From NCBI RefSeq assembly GCF_013359755.1, contig NZ_JABMCJ010000061.1, forward strand, positions 1-53,323: a DNA stretch of 53,323 nucleotides, written 5' to 3'. This document shows positions 8,358-18,157 of the stretch, piece by piece (positions within the stretch are counted from its first letter, which is position 1; every line of letters starts with the position of its first letter). Position numbers and translations under genes: made by a program. A model generated the notes under the pieces. The model was given only the letters and a program-made list of their open reading frames with translations. It made no database searches and was not told the origin of the DNA. Source of the stretch: Tardiphaga robiniae. GTDB taxonomy: Bacteria; Pseudomonadota; Alphaproteobacteria; Rhizobiales; Xanthobacteraceae.

Positions 8358-9335
8358 ATGATGAACATGCAGGCGCTCGCATTGGCATTCATGGCCAGCA
8401 TCGCTGTCGGCGGTCTGGCCTGGGTTTTTCTCTATCCGCTGTTGTCCGGCGAGAAGAAGGCCGAAACCCGCCGTGCATCGGTCGCGCGGACGGAGCCCGT
8501 GGCGCGCCAGGTCGACAGAAACCAGCGGTCCCGGCGCGAGCAGGTCGAAGGATCTCTCAAGGAAGTCGAAGCACGTCTCCAGAAGGAAAAGAAGATCCCG
8601 CTCGGAATCCGGATCGCGCAGGCCGGCCTCGACTGGAGCGACCAGAAATTCATGGTGATCTCCGGCATTCTGGGAGGCGGAAGCTTCCTGGTGACCATGA
8701 TGTTTGGCGGCGGTCTGCTCGCGGCCGCCGGTCTCGGATTCGCCGCCGGCTTCGGCCTGCCGCGCTGGATCCTCAGCTTTCTCAAGAAGCGGCGCGAGGC
8801 GGCCTTCCTCAAAGCGCTTCCAGATGCTGTCGACGTCATCGTTCGCGGTATCAAGGCCGGTCTGCCGCTATTCGACTCGATCAAGGTTGTCGCCGCCGAC
8901 GCGTCGGAACCCCTACGCAGCGAATTTCTTGCCATCATCGAAACTCAGACCATAGGTATGCCGCTCGGCGAGGCTTGCGCGCGGCTCTATGAGCGCATGC
9001 CGCTTCCGGAAGCCAACTTCTTCGGCATCGTCATCGCGATCCAGCAAAAATCGGGCGGCAACCTCTCGGAAGCTCTCGGCAACCTCTCCAAGGTGCTGCG
9101 CGACCGCAAGAAGATGGCCGAGAAAATCCAGGCCATGTCGATGGAAGCCAAGGCGTCCGCCGGCATCATCGGCTCGCTGCCGCCGATCGTGATGTTGCTC
9201 GTCTATCTCAGCACGCCTGAATATATTTCGCTGCTGTGGACCCATCCGACAGGCCGCCTGATGCTGGCGGCCTGCGTGGTCTGGATGTCCTGCGGCATCT
9301 ACGTCATGAAGCGCATGATCAACTTCGACTTCTGA
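8358..9335 (+). CDS. tadB: Tad inner-membrane platform protein TadB (CpaG)
   Basis: A 325-aa type II secretion F-domain membrane protein. The N-terminal anchor (ALALAFMASIAVGGLAWVFLYPLL) is followed by a charged cytoplasmic stretch, a hydrophobic hairpin, the T2SSF domain (FLKALPDAVDVIVRGIKAGLP to NLSEALGNLSKVLRDRKKM) and C-terminal membrane segments. TadB pairs with TadC to form the platform that couples CpaF to pilin insertion. Two ATGs lie in tandem (8358 and 8361); GGAG at 8351-8354 is slightly better spaced for the second, so the true protein may be one residue shorter. tadC starts 10 nt after the stop. Confidence 0.94.
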   Translation: MMNMQALALAFMASIAVGGLAWVFLYPLLSGEKKAETRRASVARTEPVARQVDRNQRSRREQVEGSLKEVEARLQKEKKIPLGIRIAQAGLDWSDQKFMVISGILGGGSFLVTMMFGGGLLAAAGLGFAAGFGLPRWILSFLKKRREAAFLKALPDAVDVIVRGIKAGLPLFDSIKVVAADASEPLRSEFLAIIETQTIGMPLGEACARLYERMPLPEANFFGIVIAIQQKSGGNLSEALGNLSKVLRDRKKMAEKIQAMSMEAKASAGIIGSLPPIVMLLVYLSTPEYISLLWTHPTGRLMLAACVVWMSCGIYVMKRMINFDF

Positions 9336-9345
9336 TGGTGCTGGC

Positions 9346-10320
9346 ATGCTCGATCTCCTGATAGCAAAGCTTCACGACATCCGTTTCATGACGATGCTGC
9401 TGGCCGCGATCGCGGTTGCGGCAACGGCCTACAGCCTGCTGACGCCGCTATTCGCCGGCGATGGCCTCGCCAAGCGAATGAAAGCGGTCGCCAGCGAACG
9501 GGAGCGGCTGCGGCAGCGCGAGCGGGACCGCATGGCGAAAGGCGAGAGAGTGTCGCTGCGCCAGACGCCGAAGCAGTTGGTCTCCAAGGTCGTGACCGAG
9601 TTCAACCTCAGCAAATGGCTGGCGCAGGAAGCCGCGCTCGACAAGCTGGTCATGGCCGGCTATCGCGGCCAAGCGCCCTATATCACCTTCCTGTTCTTCC
9701 GCGCCGTCACGCCGATCGTGTTCCTCGTCTTCGCGATCCTCTATGTGTTCGTCATCTCGCGCATGGAACAGTCGATGCCCATCAAGATCGGCATGTGCCT
9801 CGGTGCCGCCTATCTTGGCCTGCAGGCGCCGATGATCTTTCTCAAGAATGCAATCACCAAACGCCAGCTTTCGATCCGCCGCGCGTTTCCGGACGCTCTC
9901 GATCTGCTGCTGATCTGCATCGAATCCGGCATGTCCATCGAAGTCGCGTTTCGCCGCGTGTCCATCGAGATCGGAACGCAGTCGGTGGCGCTGGCCGAGG
10001 AATTCACACTGACCACGGCCGAACTGTCCTATCTGCAGGATCGCAAGGTTGCATATGAGAACCTCGCAAAGCGTACCGGATTGGAGGGCGTCAAATCAGT
10101 CTGTCTGGCGCTAATGCAGTCGGAACGCTACGGCACTCCGCTCGGTCAGAGCCTTCGCGTGATGGCGCAGGAAAACCGCGACATGCGCATGAACGAAGCC
10201 GAGAAGAAGGCCGCCGCGCTGCCGCCGAAGCTGACGGTGCCGATGATCCTGTTCTTCCTGCCGGTTCTGTTCGTCGTCATTCTCGGCCCAACGGGCATCA
10301 AGGTCGCAGCGATGCAGTGA
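9346..10320 (+). CDS. tadC: Tad inner-membrane platform protein TadC (CpaH)
   Basis: A 324-aa paralogue of TadB with the same T2SSF architecture: N-terminal hydrophobic segment (about residues 14-35), basic cytoplasmic stretch (ERERLRQRERDRMAKGERV), membrane hairpin, then RRAFPDALDLLLICIESGMS and ALMQSERYGTPLGQSLRVM, and a C-terminal membrane helix (MILFFLPVLFVVILGPTGI). It forms the platform with TadB. It is the last gene of the plus-strand cluster. No TadE, TadF or TadG pseudopilin or minor pilin gene follows, so those, if present, are elsewhere in the genome. Confidence 0.94.
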   Translation: MLDLLIAKLHDIRFMTMLLAAIAVAATAYSLLTPLFAGDGLAKRMKAVASERERLRQRERDRMAKGERVSLRQTPKQLVSKVVTEFNLSKWLAQEAALDKLVMAGYRGQAPYITFLFFRAVTPIVFLVFAILYVFVISRMEQSMPIKIGMCLGAAYLGLQAPMIFLKNAITKRQLSIRRAFPDALDLLLICIESGMSIEVAFRRVSIEIGTQSVALAEEFTLTTAELSYLQDRKVAYENLAKRTGLEGVKSVCLALMQSERYGTPLGQSLRVMAQENRDMRMNEAEKKAAALPPKLTVPMILFFLPVLFVVILGPTGIKVAAMQ

Positions 10321-10374
10321 GGCCGGTGAGCTTGGCCTTGCTCAACGTCATTGCGAAATTTGACCTGCGAGAAA

Positions 10375-11178
10375 TTACGACCGACGCGGCGCGTCGTCGT
10401 CCCGGGCGCCCAGGCGGGGCTGACCTTTACTGCTCAGCATCTGCTTGAGATAGGCGACATTCGCCGCTGCTTCGTCTGGGGGCAGGTCAGCCCTCACGAT
10501 AGATTCCGCTTCACCGAACCGGCCCTGCAGGCCAACCACGAGACCGAGATTCTGGCGAACGCGCGGATCGACATTGCCGCGGCCCTGCGCGCGGCGCAGC
10601 GTCGCCTCGGCCTGCGGCAGATCCTTCGAGAGCATGTAGGACAGACCGAGATTGGAGAGCACGGACGACTCCTCCGGCCTGATCTTCAGCGCGCTGTCGT
10701 AGTAACGGCGGGCTTCGTCATGCCTCCCCATCTGGTCAAGGACGGCGCCCTGTGCCGACAGGATACGCCAGTCCGGATTGGCTGGGCTATGTGCGGTGGT
10801 CAGCACATCGAAGGCGCGCTGGAAGCTGCCGGCGTCGGCCAGCGCGCGGCCGTAGCCTGCCAGCAGCGGCTTGTTGCCGGGATTCGTCAGCGTCGCCTGT
10901 TCGAACACCGAAACGGCCTGGGCCCGCTGGCCGTTGGCCCGGAGCGCCTGGCCGTAACGCAGGGCAGCGTCAGCATCCTTGGGATTGGCGCGATAGCGTT
11001 CGCCATAGACTTCGGCAGCACGCGCGGGATCGGTATCGCTTGGTGCTTCCGCCCGAGCGCCAAGGGAACCGGTGATATCGGACATGCCCGCCGTCTTGCA
11101 GCCGGCAAGGCCTGCGGCCAGGATCGCGGTCACCGCCGCGGTCGTCAAAAGCCGGGCAAGACAAGGGGGCTGACGCAT
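10375..11178 (-). CDS. TadD-like TPR lipoprotein
   Basis: A 267-aa lipoprotein: signal sequence with lipobox LAGC (followed by KTAGMSD), then tetratricopeptide repeats across about residues 50-220 (for example PKDADAALRYGQALRANGQ and ILSAQGAVLDQMGRHDEAR). TadD proteins in Tad clusters have this architecture and are needed for pilus assembly at the outer membrane, probably by supporting the secretin. It is transcribed towards tadC, 54 nt from it, so it is not in the same operon. I start at ATG 11178, which begins a standard lipoprotein signal. Membership of the pilus system rests on position and architecture. Confidence 0.8.
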   Translation of the reverse strand: MRQPPCLARLLTTAAVTAILAAGLAGCKTAGMSDITGSLGARAEAPSDTDPARAAEVYGERYRANPKDADAALRYGQALRANGQRAQAVSVFEQATLTNPGNKPLLAGYGRALADAGSFQRAFDVLTTAHSPANPDWRILSAQGAVLDQMGRHDEARRYYDSALKIRPEESSVLSNLGLSYMLSKDLPQAEATLRRAQGRGNVDPRVRQNLGLVVGLQGRFGEAESIVRADLPPDEAAANVAYLKQMLSSKGQPRLGARDDDAPRRS

Positions 11179-11351
11179 GACAGGTTGACTCAACAATGGC
11201 GCGAACGGGCGGGCCGGACGCCTTCAGCAATAGAGTGTTAACCCTAATGGCTGGTTAATCGGTGCAGACCGCGCCATATCCTCCCATACCGTCGCTTGAC
11301 GCCCTTTGCGCTTCGGGTGTCATTGCCGCTCCCTTTCGCGAGATTCCGCAT

Positions 11352-12734
11352 ATGCATTCCGCCTTCGAGACCGCTGCCGCCGCATCCGCCATACCGATCA
11401 CCTTCGCGACCAAGACGACCTGGCCCGAAATCAGCGCGGCACTCCCCGCGCGGGCGAGAGCTTTCGCCGCGGCCAACGGTTTTGCGGCGAAGCCCGGCGC
11501 GTGGCTGGCGCTGCCAGCAGAGGACGGCGCCATTGCCCAGGTGATCTTCGGACTGGAAGACGACAGCGCGACCTTCCGTGACCTGTTCCGCCCCGGACAG
11601 TTGCCTGGCCTGCTGCCGCCCGGCACCTACCGTTTCGCCAACGCCCCCCACGACACCCGCCTCGCCGTACTGGCTTTTGCGCTCGGCAGCTATCGTTTCG
11701 GCCGCTATCGCAAGAATGATGAGCCCAAGGCGAAGCTGGTGCCGCCGGATGGTATCGATGTCGCCGATATCAGCCGCATGGCCGAGGCTGCAGCACTGGC
11801 GCGCGATCTCATCAATACGCCGTCGAACGATATGGGACCGGAAGAACTCGCCGCGGCCGCCAGGGATCTCGCCACGCGTTTTGGCGCAGAGTTCAACTGC
11901 ATCGTGGGCGACGACCTCGTGCAACAGAATTTTCCGCTGATCCACGCCGTAGGCATGGCCTCGACGCGCGTGCCACGACTGATCGATTTCTCCTGGGGTG
12001 ATCCGTCGCATCCTAAAGTGACACTGGTCGGCAAGGGTGTCTGCTTCGACACCGGCGGCCTCGATCTCAAGCCATCGAGCGGCATGCTGATCATGAAGAA
12101 GGATATGGGCGGCGCCGCCAATGTCCTGGCGCTGGCGCTGATGGTAATGGACGCCAAGCTGAAAGTGCGGTTGCGCGTGCTGATCCCTGCTGTCGAGAAC
12201 GCCGTGGCCGGCAATGCTTTTCGTCCGCTCGATATTTTCAAATCGCGCAAGGGTCCGACGGTCGAAATCGGAAACACAGACGCCGAAGGTCGCCTGGTGC
12301 TGGCCGATGCGCTGGCCTATGCCGATGAGGAGAAACCGGACCTGCTGGTCGATCTGGGCACACTGACCGGCGCTGCACGCGTAGCGCTTGGTCCAGATTT
12401 GCCGCCCTACTACACCAATGACGAAACGCTGGCGCTCGACGTTGCGCGCTGTGCGAAGGAGCAGAACGATCCGCTCTGGCGACTGCCGCTCTGGGCGCCC
12501 TACGATGCCTGGCTCGACTCCAAGGTCGCCAATATCAACAACGCACCATCCGGCGGTTTTGCCGGCTCGATCACCTGCGCGCTGTTCCTGCAGCGTTTCG
12601 TCGAAGCTGCGAAGAGCTGGCTGCATGTTGATATCTATGGCTGGACGCCATCGGCGAAGCCAGCGCGCCCCGAAGGCGGCGAATGCCAGGCGGCACGCGC
12701 AATCTATCAGCTATTGAGCCAACGCTATGGATAA
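11352..12734 (+). CDS. Leucyl aminopeptidase family protein (M17)
   Basis: A cytosolic di-zinc M17 aminopeptidase of 460 aa that removes N-terminal residues from peptides. The catalytic C-terminal half shows VGKGVCFDTGGLDLKP (metal/catalytic lysine near residue 228) and the family signature NTDAEGRL near residues 307-314. The N-terminal half is the variable regulatory domain. It resembles the shorter PepB-like branch more than PepA. ATG 11352 gives a normal length; upstream in-frame codons have no family similarity. The stop overlaps the next gene by 8 nt, so the two are co-translated. Confidence 0.92.
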   Translation: MHSAFETAAAASAIPITFATKTTWPEISAALPARARAFAAANGFAAKPGAWLALPAEDGAIAQVIFGLEDDSATFRDLFRPGQLPGLLPPGTYRFANAPHDTRLAVLAFALGSYRFGRYRKNDEPKAKLVPPDGIDVADISRMAEAAALARDLINTPSNDMGPEELAAAARDLATRFGAEFNCIVGDDLVQQNFPLIHAVGMASTRVPRLIDFSWGDPSHPKVTLVGKGVCFDTGGLDLKPSSGMLIMKKDMGGAANVLALALMVMDAKLKVRLRVLIPAVENAVAGNAFRPLDIFKSRKGPTVEIGNTDAEGRLVLADALAYADEEKPDLLVDLGTLTGAARVALGPDLPPYYTNDETLALDVARCAKEQNDPLWRLPLWAPYDAWLDSKVANINNAPSGGFAGSITCALFLQRFVEAAKSWLHVDIYGWTPSAKPARPEGGECQAARAIYQLLSQRYG

Positions 12735-13578
12735 ACGCGACCCCAGGCTCACACCCGCGCGGCCAGACGTGGCCGCGCGATATCTTGAAGGTCAGGTCGA
12801 GGCCGCACGCTTCGTCGACGGCGAAGAATTCGAGGTTGCCGATGGCGTCGCCTCCATGCGGCTCCAACCATTCTCCGGCGCAGAAATGAATACGCAGGCC
12901 TTGAAGGGCGAGCGCTTCACCATCTACGACCGCAACGACGAAGGCTGGGCCTGGGGCCAACTCAATGGCGACGGCTATGTCGGCTGGCTCTCGGATCTCG
13001 CACTCTATCCACCCGGGCCGACGCCAACACACAAAGTGACCGCGCTCCGGACGTTCCTTTTCCCTGGGCCCTCGATCAAGCTGCCGCCGACAGATACGCT
13101 GCCGCTGGGCGCGCGCCTGGCCATCGTCAAGATGACAGATGCGTTTGCGATGACGAATGCCGGACATTGTGTACCGAGGCGGCATGTCGCGGAGATCGAT
13201 GCGTTCGAAAACGATTTCGTTGCGGTCGCCGAGCACTTCGTCGGCACGCCCTATCTCTGGGGCGGCAAGAGCAGCCTCGGTATCGATTGCTCCGGGCTAG
13301 TGCAAATCGCACTGACCGCCGCGGGAACCGGATGCCCCCGCGACAGCGACATGCAGGAGAGCGGCCTCGGCCGCGCCTTGACAGACGCCGAGATGCAGCA
13401 TCTGAAGCGCGGCGACCTGATCTTCTGGAAGGGCCACGTCGCCATCGCCCGCGATGCCGACACAATCGTGCATGCCAATGCGCATCACATGGCAACGGCC
13501 ATTGAGGACACGAAAGGCGCCATTGCGCGGATCAGGGCGGCCGGCAGCAATGTCACGAGCATCAAACGGCTGGACTAG
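12727..13578 (+). CDS. NlpC/P60 family cysteine peptidase with SH3-like domain
   Basis: A 283-aa protein predicted to cut gamma-D-Glu-diaminopimelate-type bonds in peptidoglycan peptides. N-terminal SH3-like segments (about residues 30-130, including GWAWGQLNGDGYVGWL) precede the NlpC/P60 domain. The catalytic Cys is in GIDCSGLVQ near residue 187 and the His in GHVAIA near residue 236. There is no signal peptide, so it may act on cytoplasmic muropeptides during recycling, which fits its coupling to an aminopeptidase gene. Its 3' end overlaps the convergent NUDIX gene by 17 bp. Confidence 0.9.
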   Translation: MDKRDPRLTPARPDVAARYLEGQVEAARFVDGEEFEVADGVASMRLQPFSGAEMNTQALKGERFTIYDRNDEGWAWGQLNGDGYVGWLSDLALYPPGPTPTHKVTALRTFLFPGPSIKLPPTDTLPLGARLAIVKMTDAFAMTNAGHCVPRRHVAEIDAFENDFVAVAEHFVGTPYLWGGKSSLGIDCSGLVQIALTAAGTGCPRDSDMQESGLGRALTDAEMQHLKRGDLIFWKGHVAIARDADTIVHANAHHMATAIEDTKGAIARIRAAGSNVTSIKRLD

Positions 13579-14218
13579 GCACCGCGCGCTCGTAGTAGTC
13601 CTGCAGTCGGTCACGATGCAGCGCCAACCACTGTAGGGCACTCACCATTAGGCCATTGTGAATTGCGCCGCCATCCAGCGCCGCGATCGCGTCGTGGATG
13701 GAGACCACGAAGGGCCGCGTATCCTCAGTCTCTCCGACGAGACCGCCCCGAACAGGCACCTTGCTGCTGTCGACGAAGCCGAGAAAGAACGTGATATATT
13801 CGTCGGTGCAGCCTGGCGTCGGCAGCACGCTATAGAGTTCAAACAAACGCTGCGGCGTTACGCCGATCTCTTCCGCGCATTCTCGCGCAGCGGCGGCGAG
13901 CGGCGTTTCATCGCCATCGATCCGCCCGGCGACGATCTCGACCATCTCACCACGCCCCGTGGCCAGATGCGCCGGCAAACGGAACTGGTGGATCAGTACG
14001 ATCTTGCCGCGCTCCAGATCGATGGGAATTACTGCTGCCACCCTGCTCGCACGCAGCACGTCGCGCTGCTGCCGCAACGTCTCATCGTCCGCGCGAATGA
14101 TCGCGAAATCGTACCGTTCGTAGGTCATGAAGCCGCGTCCGACCACCGTCGGAGCCGAGACAGCGACATCGGCAGCACGGTCCGTAATGGTGGGACGGTG
14201 ATCGTTGTCTTTCGTCAT
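13562..14218 (-). CDS. NUDIX hydrolase, ADP-ribose pyrophosphatase-like
   Basis: A 218-aa NUDIX enzyme. The full NUDIX box GX5EX7REUXEEXGU is present at residues 98-120: Gly98, Glu104, Arg112-Glu113, Glu116-Glu117, Gly119. The surrounding sequence (VLIHQFRLPAHLATGRGEMVEI) resembles ADP-ribose or nucleoside-diphosphate-sugar pyrophosphatases. The exact substrate is not readable. It begins 6 nt after the yejF stop on the same strand and is probably the last gene of that operon, though its function looks unrelated to transport. Confidence 0.88.
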   Translation of the reverse strand: MTKDNDHRPTITDRAADVAVSAPTVVGRGFMTYERYDFAIIRADDETLRQQRDVLRASRVAAVIPIDLERGKIVLIHQFRLPAHLATGRGEMVEIVAGRIDGDETPLAAAARECAEEIGVTPQRLFELYSVLPTPGCTDEYITFFLGFVDSSKVPVRGGLVGETEDTRPFVVSIHDAIAALDGGAIHNGLMVSALQWLALHRDRLQDYYERAVPSPAV

Positions 14219-14224
14219 TGTATC

Positions 14225-15862
14225 CTACTGCGCAGCATCCCCGCCCGGTGCCGTTTCGATCCTGAACGCTGCGGCAAACAGCGCGCGGGTGTAATCGCTC
14301 TTCGGATTCTTGAACAGATCCGCAGCCGGGCCCTCTTCGACCACCTTGCCGTGTCGCATCACGATCAAATGGCTGGCCAGCGAGGCGACTACGCGCAGGT
14401 CATGCGAGATGAACATATAAGTGAGATCGCGCTTGCGCTGCAGCTCGCGCAGGAGATCCACCATCTGCGCCTGGAACAACATGTCGAGCGCGCTGGTCGG
14501 CTCGTCCAGAACGACGAAACTCGGCTCCAGCACGGCTGCGCGCGCGATGCTGATACGCTGGCGCTGGCCGCCGGAGAATTCATGCGGATAGCGGAACCGG
14601 GTCTTGGGATCGAGGCCGACATCCTGCAGCGCCTTGACGACGCGCATCTCGCGATCCTCCTGCGAAAGAGAAGGCTGGTGCACGCTCAGACCTTCGGCCA
14701 CGATATCGCCGACCGACATGCGCGGCGATAGCGCACCGAACGGATCCTGAAACACAATCTGCATGTCACGCCGGATCGGCCGCATATCCTTGAACTGCAG
14801 TCCCTGGATATCCTTGCTCAGGAACACGATCGGTCCTTGCGAGGAGATCAGCCGCAGCAACGCGAGCCCCAACGTCGTCTTGCCCGAGCCGGACTCGCCG
14901 ACCACCCCCAGCGTTTCGCCCTGCCGTACCTTCAGACTGACGCCGTCCACGGCCTTCACGTGACCCACCGTCTTGCGCAGCAATCCGCGCTTGATCGGGA
15001 ACCAGACCTTGAGACCGTCCGTCGACATCACCACCGGCGCTTCCGGCCGCGGCGGCGCGGGGTCGGGCTTCGGTTCGGCCGCAAGGAGTGCCTTGGTATA
15101 GGGATGCTGCGGCGCCGTGAACACCTGCTCCACCGGCCCCTGCTCGACGATCTTGCCGTTGTTCATCACGCACACCGTATCAGCGATACGGCGGACGATG
15201 CCGAGATCGTGGGTGATGAAGAGGAGACTCATGCCGAGCCGCTGACGAATGTCAGCCAGCAATGCGAGAATCTGCGCCTGCACCGTGACGTCCAGCGCGG
15301 TGGTCGGCTCATCGGCGATCAGCAGATCGGGCTCGTTCGCTAGCGCCATCGCGATCATGACGCGCTGGCGCTGACCGCCAGACAGCTGATGCGGATAGCT
15401 GGCGAGACGCGTTTCCGGATCGGGAATGCCGACTTGCGTCAGCAATTCCAGCGTTCGTTCGCGCGCCTTGCTGCCGCGGATGCCGTTATGGAGTTGCAGG
15501 ATCTCGCCGATCTGCGCACCGATCGTGTGCAGCGGGTTCAGCGAGGTCATCGGCTCCTGGAAGATGATGGAGATATCGTTGCCCCGGATGCCGCGGATCT
15601 CGCGCTCTGACATGCTCAGGAGCTCATGGCCCTTGAAACGAATATGGCCGGACGGATGTGACGCCGTCGGATAGGGCAGCAGCCGCAGGATCGACATGGC
15701 GCTGACGGATTTGCCCGAGCCGGACTCGCCCACAAGCGCAACACACTCGCCCCGTTTGATCTCGAACGACACCCTGTCGACAGCGACCGACGTATTGCCG
15801 CCATGGTGGAAGGCGACCGAAAGATCGCGCACATCGAGCAGCGGCTGGTTGATGGCATCCAT
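14225..15862 (-). CDS. yejF: ABC importer double ATP-binding protein YejF
   Basis: A 545-aa fusion of two ABC ATPase domains of the oligopeptide/dipeptide type. Walker A motifs are GESGSGKS at residues 45-52 and GESGSGKT near 320; signature motifs are LSGGQRQR near 163 and FSGGQRQR near 432. The second half ends each domain with the Opp/Dpp C-terminal extension ([20 protein letters not shown]). In this family YejF energises YejB-YejE for uptake of peptides, including microcin C in Escherichia coli and nodule NCR peptides in Sinorhizobium meliloti. It is the last transporter gene of the minus-strand operon, 9 nt after yejE. Confidence 0.93.
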   Translation of the reverse strand: MDAINQPLLDVRDLSVAFHHGGNTSVAVDRVSFEIKRGECVALVGESGSGKSVSAMSILRLLPYPTASHPSGHIRFKGHELLSMSEREIRGIRGNDISIIFQEPMTSLNPLHTIGAQIGEILQLHNGIRGSKARERTLELLTQVGIPDPETRLASYPHQLSGGQRQRVMIAMALANEPDLLIADEPTTALDVTVQAQILALLADIRQRLGMSLLFITHDLGIVRRIADTVCVMNNGKIVEQGPVEQVFTAPQHPYTKALLAAEPKPDPAPPRPEAPVVMSTDGLKVWFPIKRGLLRKTVGHVKAVDGVSLKVRQGETLGVVGESGSGKTTLGLALLRLISSQGPIVFLSKDIQGLQFKDMRPIRRDMQIVFQDPFGALSPRMSVGDIVAEGLSVHQPSLSQEDREMRVVKALQDVGLDPKTRFRYPHEFSGGQRQRISIARAAVLEPSFVVLDEPTSALDMLFQAQMVDLLRELQRKRDLTYMFISHDLRVVASLASHLIVMRHGKVVEEGPAADLFKNPKSDYTRALFAAAFRIETAPGGDAAQ

Positions 15863-15871
15863 GCTGCGGCC

Positions 15872-17050
15872 CTACCTGAACGTCTTGCGCGGATCGAAGG
15901 CATCGCGCACGCCCTCGCCGATGAAGATCAACAGCGACAACATGATCGCCACCGCGAAGAAGCCGGTGAAGCCGAGCCACGGCGCCTGCACATTGGCCTT
16001 GCCTTGCGACAGCAGCTCGCCGAGCGACGGCGAGCCTGGCGGCAGGCCGAAGCCCAGGAAATCCAGCGCGGTCAGCGTCATCACCGAGGATGAGACGATG
16101 AATGGCAGGAAGGTCATCGTGGCAACCATGGCATTGGGCAGCAGATGCCGGATCATGATCTTGGCGTTGGATACGCCGAGCGCCCGCGCCGCCATGATGT
16201 ATTCGAAATTGCGCCCGCGGAGGAATTCGGCGCGCACGAGACCTACGAGCGATACCCATGAGAACAGCAGCAGGATCCCAAGCAGCACGAAGAAGCCAGG
16301 CACCAGCACGGACGACAGGATCAGCAGCAGATAGAGTGACGGGATCGCACTCCAGATTTCGATGAAGCGCTGGAAGGCCAGATCGACCCAGCCGCCGAAA
16401 TAGCCCTGCACACCGCCTGCGGCGATGCCGATGATTGACGAAACGATCGTAAGCGCGAGGCCGAATAGCACCGAGATGCGGAAGCCGTAGATCAGCCGCG
16501 CAACAACATCGCGGCCCTGATCGTCGGTGCCGAGCCAGTTATATTCGAGATCGCGGCAGCTCTTGAGGCCCTTCTTTTCGACCACCGGCTTGCACTGCTC
16601 CTCGGTGAGCATCCATGTCGGTTTCGACGGTGCCGGCGTCGGCAGATCGAGATTATGCGTGTCGTAGGAATAGCGGATCAGCGGCCAGAGAATGGTGCCG
16701 TTCTTCTCGGCGATCAGCTTCTGCAGGAACGGATCGCGATAGTCCGCAGCCGTCTCGAAATCACCGCCGAAGGTCGTCTCCGAATAAGTGACGAAAGCTG
16801 GGAAATACATCTTGCCGTCGAACTTGATGAAGAACGGCCGGTCATTGGCGATCACCTCTGCGAACAGCGAGATGAAGAACAGGGCCATGAAAAGCCAGAA
16901 CGACCAGTAGCCGCGGCGATTGGATTTGAAGTTCTGCCAGCGGCGCTGGTTGAGTGGCGAGATGCCGAGCGGATGCCGCGATGGCGGCACGGCTTCGCCG
17001 AACGGCGACTGTGTGGTGCTCTCCACGGGAAGGGGCGCGGTGATGGTCAT
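15872..17050 (-). CDS. yejE: ABC importer permease YejE
   Basis: A 392-aa inner-membrane permease. A long N-terminal part has the first membrane helix (WSFWLFMALFFISLFAEVIA) and a large periplasmic loop, followed by the BPD transmembrane domain with the EAA loop (EFLRGRNFEYIMAARALG). The length and the periplasmic insertion with YNWLGTDDQGRDVVARL are typical of YejE and of DppC-like permeases. Its start codon shares its last base with the yejB stop region at 17050, showing tight coupling. It forms the channel with YejB. Confidence 0.93.
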   Translation of the reverse strand: MTITAPLPVESTTQSPFGEAVPPSRHPLGISPLNQRRWQNFKSNRRGYWSFWLFMALFFISLFAEVIANDRPFFIKFDGKMYFPAFVTYSETTFGGDFETAADYRDPFLQKLIAEKNGTILWPLIRYSYDTHNLDLPTPAPSKPTWMLTEEQCKPVVEKKGLKSCRDLEYNWLGTDDQGRDVVARLIYGFRISVLFGLALTIVSSIIGIAAGGVQGYFGGWVDLAFQRFIEIWSAIPSLYLLLILSSVLVPGFFVLLGILLLFSWVSLVGLVRAEFLRGRNFEYIMAARALGVSNAKIMIRHLLPNAMVATMTFLPFIVSSSVMTLTALDFLGFGLPPGSPSLGELLSQGKANVQAPWLGFTGFFAVAIMLSLLIFIGEGVRDAFDPRKTFR

Positions 17051-18156
17051 CAGACTTCTCGCGCCTCAAAGTCGATCCGCGGATCGATCCACATATAGGC
17101 CAGATCGGACAGCAGGTTCACCACCAGACCGACCAGCGAGAAGATGAACAACGTGCCGAACACCACGGGATAATCGCGGTTGAGGACGCTCTCGAAGCCG
17201 AGCAGGCCGAGGCCATCAAGCGAGAAGATCGTCTCGATCAGCAGAGAACCCGAAAAGAAGGCGTGGATGAATGCGCCCGGGAATCCGGCGATCACGATCA
17301 GCATGGCATTGCGGAAGATGTGATTGTAGAGCACCTGCCGCTCATTGCAGCCTTTGGCGCGCGCCGTCATCACATATTGCTTGCGGATTTCATCGAGAAA
17401 CGAGTTCTTGGTCAGCAGCGTCATGGTGGCGAAGGCGCCGAGCACCATGGAGATCAGCGGCAGCGTCATGTGCCAGAAATAATCGATGATCTTCCAGTAC
17501 CACGGGAACTGGCTCCAGCCGTCTGAAGTCAGGCCGCGTAGCGGGAAGATGCTCCAGAACGATCCACCCGAAAACAGGATGATCAATAGGATCGCGAACA
17601 GGAAGCCGGGAATGGCGAAACCGACAATGATGACCGCCGAGGTCCAGGTGTCGAAGCGCGAGCCGTCCTGCACTGCCTTGCGAATGCCGAGCGGAATCGA
17701 GATCAGGTAGGTGATCAACATCATCCAGATGCCGAGCGACATCGAGACCGGCAACTTCTCCTTGATCAGTTGCAGCACTGTCGTGTCACGGAAGTAACTC
17801 TTGCCGAAATCGAAGCGGGCGAAGTTCCACAGCATCAGCGCGAAACGTTCCGGCGCCGGCTTGTCGAAGCCGAACTGCTTTTCAAGGCTCTTGACAAAAT
17901 CCGGATCAAGCCCCTGCGCGCCGCGATATTTCGAGTTCACCGCATCGCCTGCGGCGCCCGGCTGCGCACGGTTACCGAAGTCGCCGCCGGACGAGCCGGA
18001 GACGCGCGACGCGCCGGTATCGGCACCGCTGAGCTGTGCGATCACGCGCTCGACAGGACCTCCGGGCGCAAATTGCACCACCACAAAGGAGACGAACAGG
18101 ATTCCCAGCAGTGTGGGAAACATCAGCAGCACGCGCCGTGCGATATATGCGCCCAT
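17050..18156 (-). CDS. yejB: ABC importer permease YejB
   Basis: A 368-aa DppB-like permease. The N-terminal helix (YIARRVLLMFPTLLGILFVS) starts at residue 3; the periplasmic insertion is followed by the permease core with the EAA loop (DEIRKQYVMTARAKGCNERQ). I start at ATG 18156, two bases after the stop codon of the preceding binding-protein gene. The frame remains open for 57 more codons upstream, but that stretch overlaps the binding-protein gene in another frame and has no permease character. It works with YejE and YejF. Confidence 0.93.
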   Translation of the reverse strand: MGAYIARRVLLMFPTLLGILFVSFVVVQFAPGGPVERVIAQLSGADTGASRVSGSSGGDFGNRAQPGAAGDAVNSKYRGAQGLDPDFVKSLEKQFGFDKPAPERFALMLWNFARFDFGKSYFRDTTVLQLIKEKLPVSMSLGIWMMLITYLISIPLGIRKAVQDGSRFDTWTSAVIIVGFAIPGFLFAILLIILFSGGSFWSIFPLRGLTSDGWSQFPWYWKIIDYFWHMTLPLISMVLGAFATMTLLTKNSFLDEIRKQYVMTARAKGCNERQVLYNHIFRNAMLIVIAGFPGAFIHAFFSGSLLIETIFSLDGLGLLGFESVLNRDYPVVFGTLFIFSLVGLVVNLLSDLAYMWIDPRIDFEAREV

Positions 18157-18157
18157 G

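Noticed and set aside
11244-12626. 460-aa minus-strand frame opposite the aminopeptidase gene
   Set aside because: It is the antisense of a clear M17 gene and has the Arg/Gln/His/Gly-rich composition typical of high-GC shadow frames.
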